This document shows positions 42,923-52,095 of a stretch of DNA of 64,000 nt, piece after piece (within the stretch, counting starts at the first letter, position 1; every line of letters starts with the position of its first letter). The position numbers and the translations under genes are program-made. Below the pieces are notes generated by a model that was not told the DNA's origin, made no database searches, and worked only from the letters and a program-made list of their open reading frames with translations. Source of the stretch: Nitratireductor arenosus (GTDB lineage Bacteria > Pseudomonadota > Alphaproteobacteria > Rhizobiales > Rhizobiaceae); assembly GCF_009742725.1 (NCBI RefSeq), contig NZ_WPHG01000001.1:372001-436000 (forward strand), written 5' to 3'.

Positions 42923-44235
42923 CGCCGATCGAAATCGGAATCGCCTCGGTCAGCGTGATGCTGGTTCTGATCTATCTCGGCATTCATGTCCCGTTTGTCC
43001 TGGCAATGACATCCTTTGTCGGCGTGTGGCTGATCCGCGACAATTTTCAGGTCGCTGTCTACATGCTGTCGCAAGCCGCGGCACAGAGCATCTCTGACTA
43101 TATTTTTGCTGTCATTCCGCTGTTTGTGCTGATGGGCATGCTCGTCAGCGCGGCGGATCTGGGGCGCGACAGCTACTACGTCGCCAATCGTCTGCTGCGC
43201 AAACTGCCCGGCGGGCTTGGGGTCGCGACGGTCGCGGCCAACACCGTTTTTGCCTCCATCACGGGCGTCACGATCGCCTCGGCGGCGGTGTTCTCGCGCA
43301 TCGCCGTGCCGGAGATGCTCCGCTTCGGCTACGACCGGCGCTTTGCCGTCGGCACGGTCGCGGGAAGCTCGGTCCTCGGCATGCTGATCCCGCCGAGCAT
43401 CCTGCTCATCGTCTATGCGATCGTCGCCGAGCAATCGGTGGGGGACATGTTTTTGGCCGGCATCGGGCCCGGCCTGCTGCTTGCCGTGTTTTTCTCGCTG
43501 GGGATATTCGTCACTGCCTTGCTCTTTCCCAAGGCGGTCGGCGGTGGCGGCACGGCACCCGACCCCGCTGACGAGGACGACCTCACCCTCCGCGAATTCC
43601 TGGAAAAGATGGGACCCACTCTGGTGCTGGTCATCGCCGTTCTCGGCGGGATCTATGGCGGCATCTTCACGCCGACCGAGGCCGGAGCCGTCGGCGCGGC
43701 GCTCGCGCTGGCCGCCGCACTGCTGCGGCGCAAGCTGAATTGGCGCATCCTCTGGGATATCCTGATCGAGACCGGCTATATCAGCTCCTCGATCCTGTTC
43801 ATGGTGATCTCGGCGACGATGTATTCGCGTATGCTGGGCATTTCCGGACTTCCCACCCAGATCAGCACGCTGGTTTCCGGGCTCGACGCAAGTTACTTCG
43901 TCGTGCTTTTGATCTTTGTCGGTATCGCGCTCGTGCTGGGCACGATAATCGATTCAGTGTCGATCCTGCTGATCACGGTACCGCTCTTCATCCCGCTGCT
44001 GCAGCCTTACGACATCAGCCTGGTGTGGTTCGGCATCGTCGCCATCATGGCGATCGAGATCGGGTTGCTGACGCCTCCCTTCGGCATGTCATGTTATGTG
44101 GTGCGAAGTACGCTCACCAATTACGACGTGACGCTGGAGGATGTCTTCCTCGGCGCGTTTCCCTTCGCGCTGGTGATGCTGCTGGTGACCGCCCTGCTGA
44201 TCGTCTTCCCGCAGATCGTGCTGGTCTTCGTCTGA
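42919..44235 (+). CDS. TRAP transporter large membrane subunit, DctM family (third system)
   Basis: 438 aa, about 12 helices. Blocks LLIPPSILLIVYAIVAEQSVG-like region, PTEAGAVGAALA, LGTIIDSVSILLITVPLF and LLTPPFGMSCYVV are as in DctM. Start at the ATG overlapping dctQ. Completes the third TRAP importer. The 193 bases that follow, up to the convergent acyl-CoA dehydrogenase, show no gene and no clear terminator. Confidence 0.94.
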   Translation: MTPIEIGIASVSVMLVLIYLGIHVPFVLAMTSFVGVWLIRDNFQVAVYMLSQAAAQSISDYIFAVIPLFVLMGMLVSAADLGRDSYYVANRLLRKLPGGLGVATVAANTVFASITGVTIASAAVFSRIAVPEMLRFGYDRRFAVGTVAGSSVLGMLIPPSILLIVYAIVAEQSVGDMFLAGIGPGLLLAVFFSLGIFVTALLFPKAVGGGGTAPDPADEDDLTLREFLEKMGPTLVLVIAVLGGIYGGIFTPTEAGAVGAALALAAALLRRKLNWRILWDILIETGYISSSILFMVISATMYSRMLGISGLPTQISTLVSGLDASYFVVLLIFVGIALVLGTIIDSVSILLITVPLFIPLLQPYDISLVWFGIVAIMAIEIGLLTPPFGMSCYVVRSTLTNYDVTLEDVFLGAFPFALVMLLVTALLIVFPQIVLVFV

Positions 44236-44428
44236 CCAGCCGTCGCGATGCACAGACCCGGCCGGGCGCTGCTGGTTGCCAGGGGTGCGCGCGCCCGCTC
44301 CGGCCACGCACGGGCGCCGCGCCTGATGGCTTGATGGCGCGGCCGGAGGTGCGTGGCGCCTGGTCGCTTGGAACCGCTCACCCCCGAAGCGGCTGCCCTT
44401 TCAAGATCGCGGTTCGGGCAGCGACGTC

Positions 44429-45637
44429 TCAGTCGCCGGCAACGTCCCATTGCCAGAAGTCGCGCCCTTCCTTGTCGAGATTGCGCTCGAGCACCATTTT
44501 GTGGACCTCGTCCGCCCCGTCCACCAGCCGCGCCTGGCGTGCATAGCGGTAGATCCATTCCAGCGGCGTATCGGCCGAATAGCCGCGCGCGCCGTTGATC
44601 TGGATCGCGGTGTCGGCGGCCTTGTGGAGCAGGTTGGCCACATGCACCTTCGCCATCGAAACCTCCTTGCGCGCGAAGTTTCCGCGATCGAGCTCCCACG
44701 CGGCCTTCATGACCAAAAGCCGCCCGACCTCGATCTGCATGGCAAGGTCGCCCAGCATCAGCCTGATGCTCTCGCGCCGAGACAGGCGTTCGCCGAACGC
44801 GAAACGCTCCGCCGCGTAGGTGCGGGCGATCTCGACCGACCGCTTTGCAAGGCCGAGCCAGCGCATGCAATGGGTCAGCCGCGCCGGACCGAGACGCATC
44901 TGGGTCAGTTTCAGCCCGTCGCCTTCTTCAAGCAGGACGTTCTCGGCGGGAATCTCCAGATCATCGAACACCATCTCGCAATGGCCGCCATGTTCCTCCG
45001 GTCCCATGATCGGGATGCGTCGCTCGATCCGCCAGCCCGGCTGGTCCTTATCGAAAAGAAACGCTGTCAGCCCCCGGCGCGGATCGTCCGAAGTGCGCGC
45101 GATCAGGATGAAATGCTGGGCATCCGCCGCACCGGTGATGAACCATTTGCGGCCGCGCACCACGTATCGGTCGCCCGTGCGCCTGGCCTCGGTCAGCATC
45201 ATCGAAGGATCGGAGCCGCTGCCGGGATGCGGCTCGGTCATCGCGAAGGCGGAACGGACCTTGCCCTCCATGATCGGCTGCAGCCAGCGCTCCTTCTGCC
45301 GTTCCGTCGCCGCCTGTTCGAGCACCATCATATTGCCATCGTCGGGCGCCGCCGAATTGAACACGACCGGCCCGAAAATCGAGCGGTTCATCTCCTCGTA
45401 GCAGACGGCCATACCGACCTTGTCCAGTCCGGCGCCGCCGGTTTCGGGCCGCAATTGCAGGCACCACAGGCCTTCCGAACGGGCCTTGGCGCGCAGCGGC
45501 TCGAGACGGTCGAGCCGGATATTGCCATGCGCATCGTAGGCGGCCCGATCGGCCTCCACCGGGAGTATCTCGCTTTCCACGAAACGGGCGATGTTGGCGC
45601 GAAGCGTATCCACGCGGGGCGAAATGGTGAAATCCAT
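44429..45637 (-). CDS. acyl-CoA dehydrogenase (ACAD10/11-like)
   Basis: 402 aa. FAD/substrate blocks AFAMTEPHPGSGSDPSMM and GRKWFITGAADAQHF; C-terminal RLVDGADEVHKMV with Asp in place of the usual catalytic Glu, the pattern of ACAD10/11-type dehydrogenases, which often act on hydroxy- or bulky acyl-CoAs. Last gene of the ten-gene ABC/E1 operon, 11 bases after the SDR gene. It is only distantly similar to the dehydrogenase at 38778. Confidence 0.9.
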   Translation of the reverse strand: MDFTISPRVDTLRANIARFVESEILPVEADRAAYDAHGNIRLDRLEPLRAKARSEGLWCLQLRPETGGAGLDKVGMAVCYEEMNRSIFGPVVFNSAAPDDGNMMVLEQAATERQKERWLQPIMEGKVRSAFAMTEPHPGSGSDPSMMLTEARRTGDRYVVRGRKWFITGAADAQHFILIARTSDDPRRGLTAFLFDKDQPGWRIERRIPIMGPEEHGGHCEMVFDDLEIPAENVLLEEGDGLKLTQMRLGPARLTHCMRWLGLAKRSVEIARTYAAERFAFGERLSRRESIRLMLGDLAMQIEVGRLLVMKAAWELDRGNFARKEVSMAKVHVANLLHKAADTAIQINGARGYSADTPLEWIYRYARQARLVDGADEVHKMVLERNLDKEGRDFWQWDVAGD

Positions 45638-45648
45638 ATATGCTGTCC

Positions 45649-46431
45649 CTAAAGGGACGAGACGAGATGGCCGCCATCGACCACGATCTCGGTTCCCGTC
45701 ATGAAGCTGCTTGCCTCGGAGGCAAGCAGCAATAATGGACCATCAAGATCCTCGAACTTGCCCAGCCTGCGCTGCGGCACCCGGCGGACCAGGGCCCGCC
45801 CGGCATCGGTGGCGAAGAAATCCCGATTGAGGTCGGTCTCGATATAACCCGGGCACAGTGCATTGACGCGAATGCCGTAGCGCGACCATTCCAGCGCCAA
45901 CGATCTCGTCATGTGCATGACGCCGGCCTTGGCGGCCGAATAGGCGGCCACGTTGCCGGCCACCCGCAATCCCAGGATCGACGCGACATTGACGATGCTG
46001 CCGCCGATGCCGGCCGCGATCATCCGACCGGCCGCGGCCTGGGCGACCCTGAAGACGCCCGACAGATTCGTGTCGATGACACCTTGCCAATCGGCAGCGG
46101 AGGTTTGCAATGCCGGGGCGTTGTGAGCGATGCCCGCATTGTTGATCACGATATCGAACGGGGGGCTCTCACAGGAAAACGCGGCTGCGACCGACCCCGC
46201 ATCGGTGACGTCCAGCAGCACGACATCGACGCTGCCGCCCGCGCCGGCGATCATCGAGGCCGTCTCCTCAAGTGCCGGAAGCCGCCGCGCGGCCAGCGTC
46301 ACGCGCGCCCCGGCGCGCGCGAGCACGACCGCGAAATGCCGCCCCAGCCCCGACGACGCCCCGGTGACGATGGCATGCCTGCCGGACAGATCGGCGCTCA
46401 GCACGGCCCCGCTCCGCAGGAATGGTCGCAT
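45649..46431 (-). CDS. short-chain dehydrogenase/reductase
   Basis: 260 aa Rossmann-fold oxidoreductase. Cofactor motif TGASSGLGRHF, NNAG at about residue 95, catalytic Tyr-Lys in AAYSAAKAG, and CPGYIETDLN. It uses NAD(P)(H) to oxidise an alcohol or reduce a ketone. It follows the hydrolase gene by 86 bases, so may have its own translation start but likely the same transcript. Confidence 0.9.
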   Translation of the reverse strand: MRPFLRSGAVLSADLSGRHAIVTGASSGLGRHFAVVLARAGARVTLAARRLPALEETASMIAGAGGSVDVVLLDVTDAGSVAAAFSCESPPFDIVINNAGIAHNAPALQTSAADWQGVIDTNLSGVFRVAQAAAGRMIAAGIGGSIVNVASILGLRVAGNVAAYSAAKAGVMHMTRSLALEWSRYGIRVNALCPGYIETDLNRDFFATDAGRALVRRVPQRRLGKFEDLDGPLLLLASEASSFMTGTEIVVDGGHLVSSL

Positions 46432-46517
46432 CCGGAGCCACTATGTCCACCGTTCATTGTTGGCCTCCTCGCCAATTGCCCGGCCGGCCGCGCAAGCGCG
46501 CGACCGGCCGTCGTTCA

Positions 46518-47435
46518 TCACGGCTGCAAGGTCTCGACGAACCATTCGGTCGCCATCTCGGCGGCCTTCTCGACCTTCGATTTGTCGGAGTAGAGCGTCA
46601 TATGCGACGTGTGGGGAAGCACTTCGAGCTTCTTCCTGTTTGTTGGAATCCGATTGAAGGCATCGATCTCCAGGTCCCACAGCGTCAGGTCGTCGCCTTC
46701 CGCCACGATCATCAGCGTCGGCGTATTGTAGATGCGTTTCACAAACGGTCCGACATCATAGTTCAACAGCAGGTCGACCGATTCAACCGTGCTGCTGTTC
46801 TGGTAGAGCGGCGCCTCGTTTTCCTTGATCGCCATGAAGGTCCGCACGGTCTCCGGGAAAGGCCATGACGAAATCTCCTCGGCGGAGTTTTCGGTGGCGT
46901 GTGGGAGATAGAGCCGCTCGCCGGGCTTTTCATAGCGCAGCGTGCGGTCCTTCAAGATCAGATCCCACAACGCCCGATACTCCATCGTTCCGTGAACACG
47001 CCGCATGTTCTCGTAACCGTCGACGACGGGGATCTGGCTGACGATGGCGCGCACCCGCGGATCGGTCGCCGCGAGAATGAGCGCATGCCCGCCCGAATAG
47101 GAAATACCCCATACGCCGAGCCGGTCCGGGTCGACGAGTTCGTGGCGCTCGAGGAAGCTCAGCGCGTTCTGGTAGTCGCGAATCTGCGCCCACGGATCCA
47201 GATGCTGGCGGTCGTCGCCGTCGCTGACACCGAGATTGCGGTAGTCGAACACCAGCGCGTTGATGCCCGCACTGGCGAAAGCCTGCGCGTAGACCGGCAT
47301 CACGATCTCGCGCACGTAGCACCAGCCCCCGGCCAGCACGACGGCGGGCGAGCGCCGGTTTTCATCGCCGACATACAACCAGCCGCGGACGGTTTCGCCC
47401 TCGGACTGAAACTCGACATCGAGCCGCTTGACCAT
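46518..47435 (-). CDS. alpha/beta hydrolase (module 2)
   Basis: 305 aa, paralogue of the enzyme at 34585: both have AGGWCY, a long FDYRNxGxS...RQHLDPW block and VVDGxxxMRR. Nucleophile elbow GISYSGG (Ser112), His278 (HTSHMTLY), acidic candidates at Asp248/249. GGAGAGG precedes the ATG; the upstream extension of the frame to 47684 overlaps the E1 gene and is not real. It is next to a TPP-dependent E1, as module 1 is. Ester or C-C hydrolysis is inferred. Confidence 0.86.
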   Translation of the reverse strand: MVKRLDVEFQSEGETVRGWLYVGDENRRSPAVVLAGGWCYVREIVMPVYAQAFASAGINALVFDYRNLGVSDGDDRQHLDPWAQIRDYQNALSFLERHELVDPDRLGVWGISYSGGHALILAATDPRVRAIVSQIPVVDGYENMRRVHGTMEYRALWDLILKDRTLRYEKPGERLYLPHATENSAEEISSWPFPETVRTFMAIKENEAPLYQNSSTVESVDLLLNYDVGPFVKRIYNTPTLMIVAEGDDLTLWDLEIDAFNRIPTNRKKLEVLPHTSHMTLYSDKSKVEKAAEMATEWFVETLQP

Positions 47436-47499
47436 TCTTCCTCTCCTACGTTGATTTTCACTCGATTGCGGATGATCGCCCACCGCAGCGACGGACGCG

Positions 47500-49533
47500 T
47501 TATGTTCGGTAACAGACCGCGCGGGCGGCTTCGGCGATCCGCGCGGCATTGGGAATGAGTTCGCGCTCCAGTGCCGCATTGTACGGCATCGGCACCTCGT
47601 CCATGCCGATCCGGGCCACCGGCGCATCCAGATAGTCGAACGCCTGTTCCATGATCTGGGCCGAGATTTCCGCGCCGCTGCCATATGATTTCCATCCCTC
47701 GTGCACGACGACGCATCGGTTGGTCTTGCGCACCGAGGCGATGATCGTGTCCATGTCGAGCGGGCGCAGCGTGCGCGGATCGATCACTTCGGCCCCGATG
47801 CCTTCCCGTTCCAGCGTACGCGCCGCCGACAGGGCGGCGGAGACCATCGCCATTGTCGCCACCACGGTTACGTCGGCGCCGACGCGCTTGATATCGGCCT
47901 TGCCGATCGGCAGCGTGTAATAGGCTTCCGGCACCTCGCCATTGCTGCGCTGGTAAAGCAGCTTGTGTTCGATGAAGACGACCGGATTGTTGTCGCGGAT
48001 CGCGGCCGCGAGCAGGCCCTTGGCATCGTATGGATCCGATGGCGCGATCACCGTCAGTCCGGGAATATGGGCGAACCAGCTTTCCAACGATTGCGAGTGC
48101 TGCGCCGCCAGCCGGATGCCGCCACCCTGGGGACCACGCACCACCAGCGGGACGCCGATCTCGCCGCCGAGCATGAAGCGCAGTTTCGCCGCCTGATTGA
48201 CGATCGCATCCATCATATGGGTGATGAAATCGAAGAACTGGACCTCGACCACCGGGCGCAAGCCGGTGAGCGCGGCGCCGACGGCGGCATTGATGATCGC
48301 GTTCTCCGAAATCGGCGTGTCGCGTACCCGTTTCGGGCCGAACGTTTCGAGCAGCCCCGCCGAGCACTGGAACAGGCCGCCGATCCGGCCGACATCCTCG
48401 CCGAGCAGGATGACGCGATCGTCCAGCTCCATCGATTGATGCATCGCTTCGCGGATCGCCTCGACATAGCTGAGCGGCCGGGCAGCCGGGTCCGCCGGTT
48501 CGACGACCGCCAAGGCGGGCATCTGCACTGCTGGCCACAGGATCTCCCGGGTGGGTTCTGGCGCACCAAGTGCCTTCGACACCGCCTGGTCGAGTTCTTC
48601 GTCGGCCGCGGCGCGAATCCGGGCGAGCGCTGCCTCGCCCACCTGCCTCTGCGCGAGGAGCCCGGCGGCGTGGACAACCGGATCGCGGTCGCGCCGCCAG
48701 GCCTCTTCCTCCGCGCCGGAGCGATATGAGGGAAGGTTGGAGCGCATGGAATGATCGCCCCAGCGATAGGTCATGCCCTCGATCAGGCTCGGGCCCTGAC
48801 CATCGCGCGCGCGCAAGACGGCGGCCCCCACTGAATCCATGACAGCTGTCACGTCGTTGCCGTCGATCGTCTCGCCGGGCATGCCGTAGGCGGCCGCGCG
48901 CGCCGATATCTGCGCAACCGACGACGCGTCGCCGACACCCAGCGACAGCCCATACTGATTGTTCTCGCACAAAAAGATCACCGGCAGCTTCCACAAAGCG
49001 GCCAGATTGAGCGCTTCGTGGAAAATACCCTCATTGGCCGCGCCGTCGCCGAAAAAGGCGACGCAGACCTGCCTGGTTCCGCGTATCCGCGCCGACAGAC
49101 CGGCCCCGGTGCCGATGCCGATCCCCGCCCCGACGATGCCGTTGGCGCCAAGGATGCCCCGGTCGATGGCGGCGATATGCATCGACCCGCCGAGCCCGTG
49201 ACCGTACCCGGTCGCACGCCCCAAAAGTTCGGCCATCATCCGTTCGGTGTCCGCCCCCTTGGCGATGCAGTGTCCATGGCCCCGATGATGCGACACGACG
49301 TAATCATCGGGCTCAAGCACCGCGCAGGCGCCGACGGCGATGGCCTCCTGCCCCACGCAGGAATGCGCCGTACCCTTGATGTCGCCGGATTCGAAAAGCG
49401 CCTCGGCGCGCTCCTCGAATCCGCGTATGCGCACCATGTCGGCGTAGCAGCGCCGCAGCACCGCCGTATCCGGGGCCGGAAGCGGCGGAAGCTGCGACGC
49501 GCCATCGCCATGTCGACGCGTGTCCAGGGTCAT
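47500..49533 (-). CDS. fused 2-oxoacid dehydrogenase E1 (alpha and beta in one chain)
   Basis: 677 aa. Residues 1-340 are E1-alpha (CVGQEAIAVGACAVLE, HRGHGHCIAKGAD, TPP motif GDGAANEGI...CENN); residues 350-677 are E1-beta (ILLGEDVGRIGGLFQ, RVRDTPISENAI, QGGGIRLAAQHSQS). Both active-site halves look complete. Start at the ATG overlapping the SDR stop; the open frame continues upstream to 50322 but that part is a shadow of the SDR gene, so this is not an SDR-E1 fusion. No lipoyl, E2 or E3 gene is nearby in this operon. Confidence 0.92.
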   Translation of the reverse strand: MTLDTRRHGDGASQLPPLPAPDTAVLRRCYADMVRIRGFEERAEALFESGDIKGTAHSCVGQEAIAVGACAVLEPDDYVVSHHRGHGHCIAKGADTERMMAELLGRATGYGHGLGGSMHIAAIDRGILGANGIVGAGIGIGTGAGLSARIRGTRQVCVAFFGDGAANEGIFHEALNLAALWKLPVIFLCENNQYGLSLGVGDASSVAQISARAAAYGMPGETIDGNDVTAVMDSVGAAVLRARDGQGPSLIEGMTYRWGDHSMRSNLPSYRSGAEEEAWRRDRDPVVHAAGLLAQRQVGEAALARIRAAADEELDQAVSKALGAPEPTREILWPAVQMPALAVVEPADPAARPLSYVEAIREAMHQSMELDDRVILLGEDVGRIGGLFQCSAGLLETFGPKRVRDTPISENAIINAAVGAALTGLRPVVEVQFFDFITHMMDAIVNQAAKLRFMLGGEIGVPLVVRGPQGGGIRLAAQHSQSLESWFAHIPGLTVIAPSDPYDAKGLLAAAIRDNNPVVFIEHKLLYQRSNGEVPEAYYTLPIGKADIKRVGADVTVVATMAMVSAALSAARTLEREGIGAEVIDPRTLRPLDMDTIIASVRKTNRCVVVHEGWKSYGSGAEISAQIMEQAFDYLDAPVARIGMDEVPMPYNAALERELIPNAARIAEAARAVCYRT

Positions 49534-50303
49534 GAGAACAGGCAGCCGCCATTCACGTCGATCGTCGCTCCGGTGATGTATTTGCTGTCCGGGCCGGCCA
49601 GGAAATTGATCGCATCGGCGATTTCGGACGGATCGGCGGCGCGACCCAGCGGGATCTTGTCCCACTCGATCTTTTTCATCGCCTCGAAGCTGATGTCGCG
49701 CTTTTGCGCCTCCTCGGTCAGCGCATCGAGGTGCATGCTGGTGGCGACGTTGCCCGGCGCGACGGTGTTGACGCGGATCTTGTCCTTGGCCAGTTCGTCG
49801 GCCGCCGTATGGGTCAGCGAGATCAGGCCCGCCTTGGACGCGCAATAGGCGCCGAAGAACCCATGCCCGCTCTTGCCGTACCAGCTCGACACGGTGACGA
49901 TCGCCGCGCCGTCGGCGGCTTTGAGCGCCGGTATGAAATTTTTCATCAAAAGCATGTTGGCGCGCAGATTGACGTTGAAGACGCGGTCCCATTCGGCGAT
50001 CGCGAGCGTCTCGATCGCCCCGACCTCCTGCAGGACGCCGGCAACCAGGGCGAGCAGCTTGAGCGGCGCGCCGATTTCGGCCACCGCGGCATCGATCCCG
50101 CCATAGGTGGCCGGATCGGTGATGTCGGCGGCAACGCCGAGGACGCGCTGTCCGGAACCGACCTCCATCGAGGCGGCCAGGTTGCGGATCGACGGCTCGC
50201 GATCCACCAGCACCAGCGACCAGCCCTCCTTCACCAGGCGCTCGGCGGTGGCGCGACCAATGCCTCCGGCCGCGCCGGTCAGAACACCCGTGCGCGCGCT
50301 CAT
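49530..50303 (-). CDS. short-chain dehydrogenase/reductase with altered NNAG motif
   Basis: 257 aa. Cofactor motif TGAAGGIGRA, catalytic FFGAYCASKAG (Tyr and Lys present) and a C-terminal block NGGCLFS. The NNAG strand motif, which stabilises the central sheet and usually supplies an Asn, reads LVAGVLQ, so that Asn is missing. It should still bind cofactor. Overlaps both neighbours by ATGA, so SDR, SDR and E1 are tightly coupled. Confidence 0.88.
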   Translation of the reverse strand: MSARTGVLTGAAGGIGRATAERLVKEGWSLVLVDREPSIRNLAASMEVGSGQRVLGVAADITDPATYGGIDAAVAEIGAPLKLLALVAGVLQEVGAIETLAIAEWDRVFNVNLRANMLLMKNFIPALKAADGAAIVTVSSWYGKSGHGFFGAYCASKAGLISLTHTAADELAKDKIRVNTVAPGNVATSMHLDALTEEAQKRDISFEAMKKIEWDKIPLGRAADPSEIADAINFLAGPDSKYITGATIDVNGGCLFS

Positions 50304-51085
50304 TGCAGCACCATCCCGCCATCGATCAGCACCACCTGTCCGGTCATGTAGTCCGATTGCGCAGACCACAGGAAGCGCACGGTGCCGACCACGTCGGACG
50401 GCTTGGCCACGCGACCCAGCAGGATCTGGTCGGCAAGCGCGCCCATGGCCTCGCCCGGCGCGGAGCTCGCGCCCATCGCGAGAAGGTCCGCGTCGAGCTT
50501 TTCCCATAGCGGCGTGTCGACCACGCCCGGACCGAACGCGTTGACGGTAATGCCCTTGCCGGCGAGCGCGCGCGCTCCCGCCTGCGTCAGGCTGATCACC
50601 GCGGCCTTGCTGGCCGAATAGGGCGCGAAATCGGGAAAACCGGTCCGGCCGGCGATCGAGGCGGTGTTGATGATCTTGCCTTTGACGCCGTCCTCGATCA
50701 TCGCCTTGGCCGCCTCCTGCGTGCCGATCAGCACGCCGAGCGAATTGACGTTGAGGATGGCGTTCCAGGTTTCCTCGCTGGCCTCCAGGAAAGGCTCGGG
50801 CTTGTTGAAACCGGCATTGTTGATCATCACGTTGATCGATCCGAAATGCTTGCGGCAGGTGGCGACCGCGGCGGCCACGTCGGCGCGCTTGGTGACATCG
50901 GTCCTGGCGAACGCCACGCGATCGCCGTGTTCCTTGGCCAGTTCTTCGACGGTGCGGGCGCCCACCTCGGGGTCGACATCCGCGATGACCACGCCGAAAC
51001 CGTCCTCCAGCAGGCCTTTCGCGAGTTCGCGTCCGATGCCTCGCGCCGCGCCGGTCACGACGGCGCCTCCTTTGCTGTCGCTCAT
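50300..51085 (-). CDS. short-chain dehydrogenase/reductase (classical)
   Basis: 261 aa. TGAARGIGREL, NNAGFNKPEP, catalytic APYSASKAAV and DYMTGQVVLIDGG, all complete. Related SDRs oxidise secondary alcohols, diols or acetoin-like compounds. GGAGG precedes the ATG, 5 bases after the ABC permease stop. Its place directly after the importer suggests it performs the first oxidation of the imported compound. Confidence 0.92.
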   Translation of the reverse strand: MSDSKGGAVVTGAARGIGRELAKGLLEDGFGVVIADVDPEVGARTVEELAKEHGDRVAFARTDVTKRADVAAAVATCRKHFGSINVMINNAGFNKPEPFLEASEETWNAILNVNSLGVLIGTQEAAKAMIEDGVKGKIINTASIAGRTGFPDFAPYSASKAAVISLTQAGARALAGKGITVNAFGPGVVDTPLWEKLDADLLAMGASSAPGEAMGALADQILLGRVAKPSDVVGTVRFLWSAQSDYMTGQVVLIDGGMVLQ

Positions 51086-51090
51086 GGGTA

Positions 51091-52095
51091 TCAACCTCCG
51101 TTGGTATGGGTGGATGGGTTTTGAAGGGCGGCGGCGCGCGACCTGGCCGCCCCCGACTGCCGCCGCCGCCCGAGACCGTAGTCGAGCAGCAGCATGGCGA
51201 GCAGGATGCCCCCGACCGCGATGCTCTCGAACGATCCTGGAATGCCGCCGAGCGCGACCGCTGAAGAAATAAGCCGGATGATCAGCGCCCCGAGAAGAAC
51301 GTTGACGACCGTTCCCCGCCCGCCCTCGAGCGGAATACCGCCAACCACCGCCACGGTGATGCCGGCAAGCAGGAAGCTTTCGAAACCGAGGCCGGAGGCC
51401 GAACCGGACCGCAGCGCGGCCAGAATGCCGGCCGCCGCGCCCAGCATCGCCGAGCCGGCGAAGGCGGCCATATAGACCCGCGCGGTGGAAACGCCCGATC
51501 CCCGCGCGCGTTCGGGATTGCCGCCGACGGCGTACATCGACAGGCCCAGCTTGGTATGGCGCAAGGCCAGACCGACACAGCCGATCGCCACCAGGCAGAT
51601 GATGCCCATCAGGGTAAGAGGGCCCCATTGCGCCACCAGGCCGTCGGATACCCAGAACATCTCGAACGGCAGGATGGCGGGACGATCCGGGGTCATCACC
51701 AGCGCGAGCCCGCGCAGCGCGATCAGCATGCAGACCGTCAGCACGAGCGAATTCACCCCGGTCCGGTCGATCACATAGCCGATCACCGCGCCGTAGAGAC
51801 CGGCCATCACCAACGCGACCACGATGCCGAGGGGCAGCGAGTCGCCGGCCAACGACAGCGCCATGATGGCGGCGACGGCGGCGACCGAGGCCACCGCGAG
51901 ATCGAGCTGGCCGACGATCATCGTCAGCATGATCCCGGTTCCCACCAGGCCGATCAGGCCGACATTCTCGATCACCGACGAGGCGTTGGCGAGCGACAGG
52001 AAGCCCGGGATCGACGAGGACAGTCCGATGAGCAGCGTTACCAAAATGGCGATACGCACCTGGAAGCCGGTGTTCATCCGCAAGAAGCCCTTCAT
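51091..52095 (-). CDS. ABC transporter permease, ribose type (second of pair)
   Basis: 334 aa, multi-helix RbsC-like permease (IVGQLDLAVASVAAVAAIM, GLGFESFLLAGITVAVVGG). The ATG at 52095 overlaps the stop of the other permease; a second in-frame ATG lies 18 bases further in. With two permease genes the importer is probably a heterodimer. Followed directly by SDR genes. Confidence 0.92.
   Translation of the reverse strand: MKGFLRMNTGFQVRIAILVTLLIGLSSSIPGFLSLANASSVIENVGLIGLVGTGIMLTMIVGQLDLAVASVAAVAAIMALSLAGDSLPLGIVVALVMAGLYGAVIGYVIDRTGVNSLVLTVCMLIALRGLALVMTPDRPAILPFEMFWVSDGLVAQWGPLTLMGIICLVAIGCVGLALRHTKLGLSMYAVGGNPERARGSGVSTARVYMAAFAGSAMLGAAAGILAALRSGSASGLGFESFLLAGITVAVVGGIPLEGGRGTVVNVLLGALIIRLISSAVALGGIPGSFESIAVGGILLAMLLLDYGLGRRRQSGAARSRAAALQNPSTHTNGG

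Noticed and set aside
47500-50322. A single 940-residue reading frame suggesting an SDR-E1 fusion
   Set aside because: The N-terminal 260 residues are Arg/Gly-rich and lack any SDR motif; the real SDR (49530-50303) is in another frame with intact motifs, and E1 begins at the ATG at 49533.
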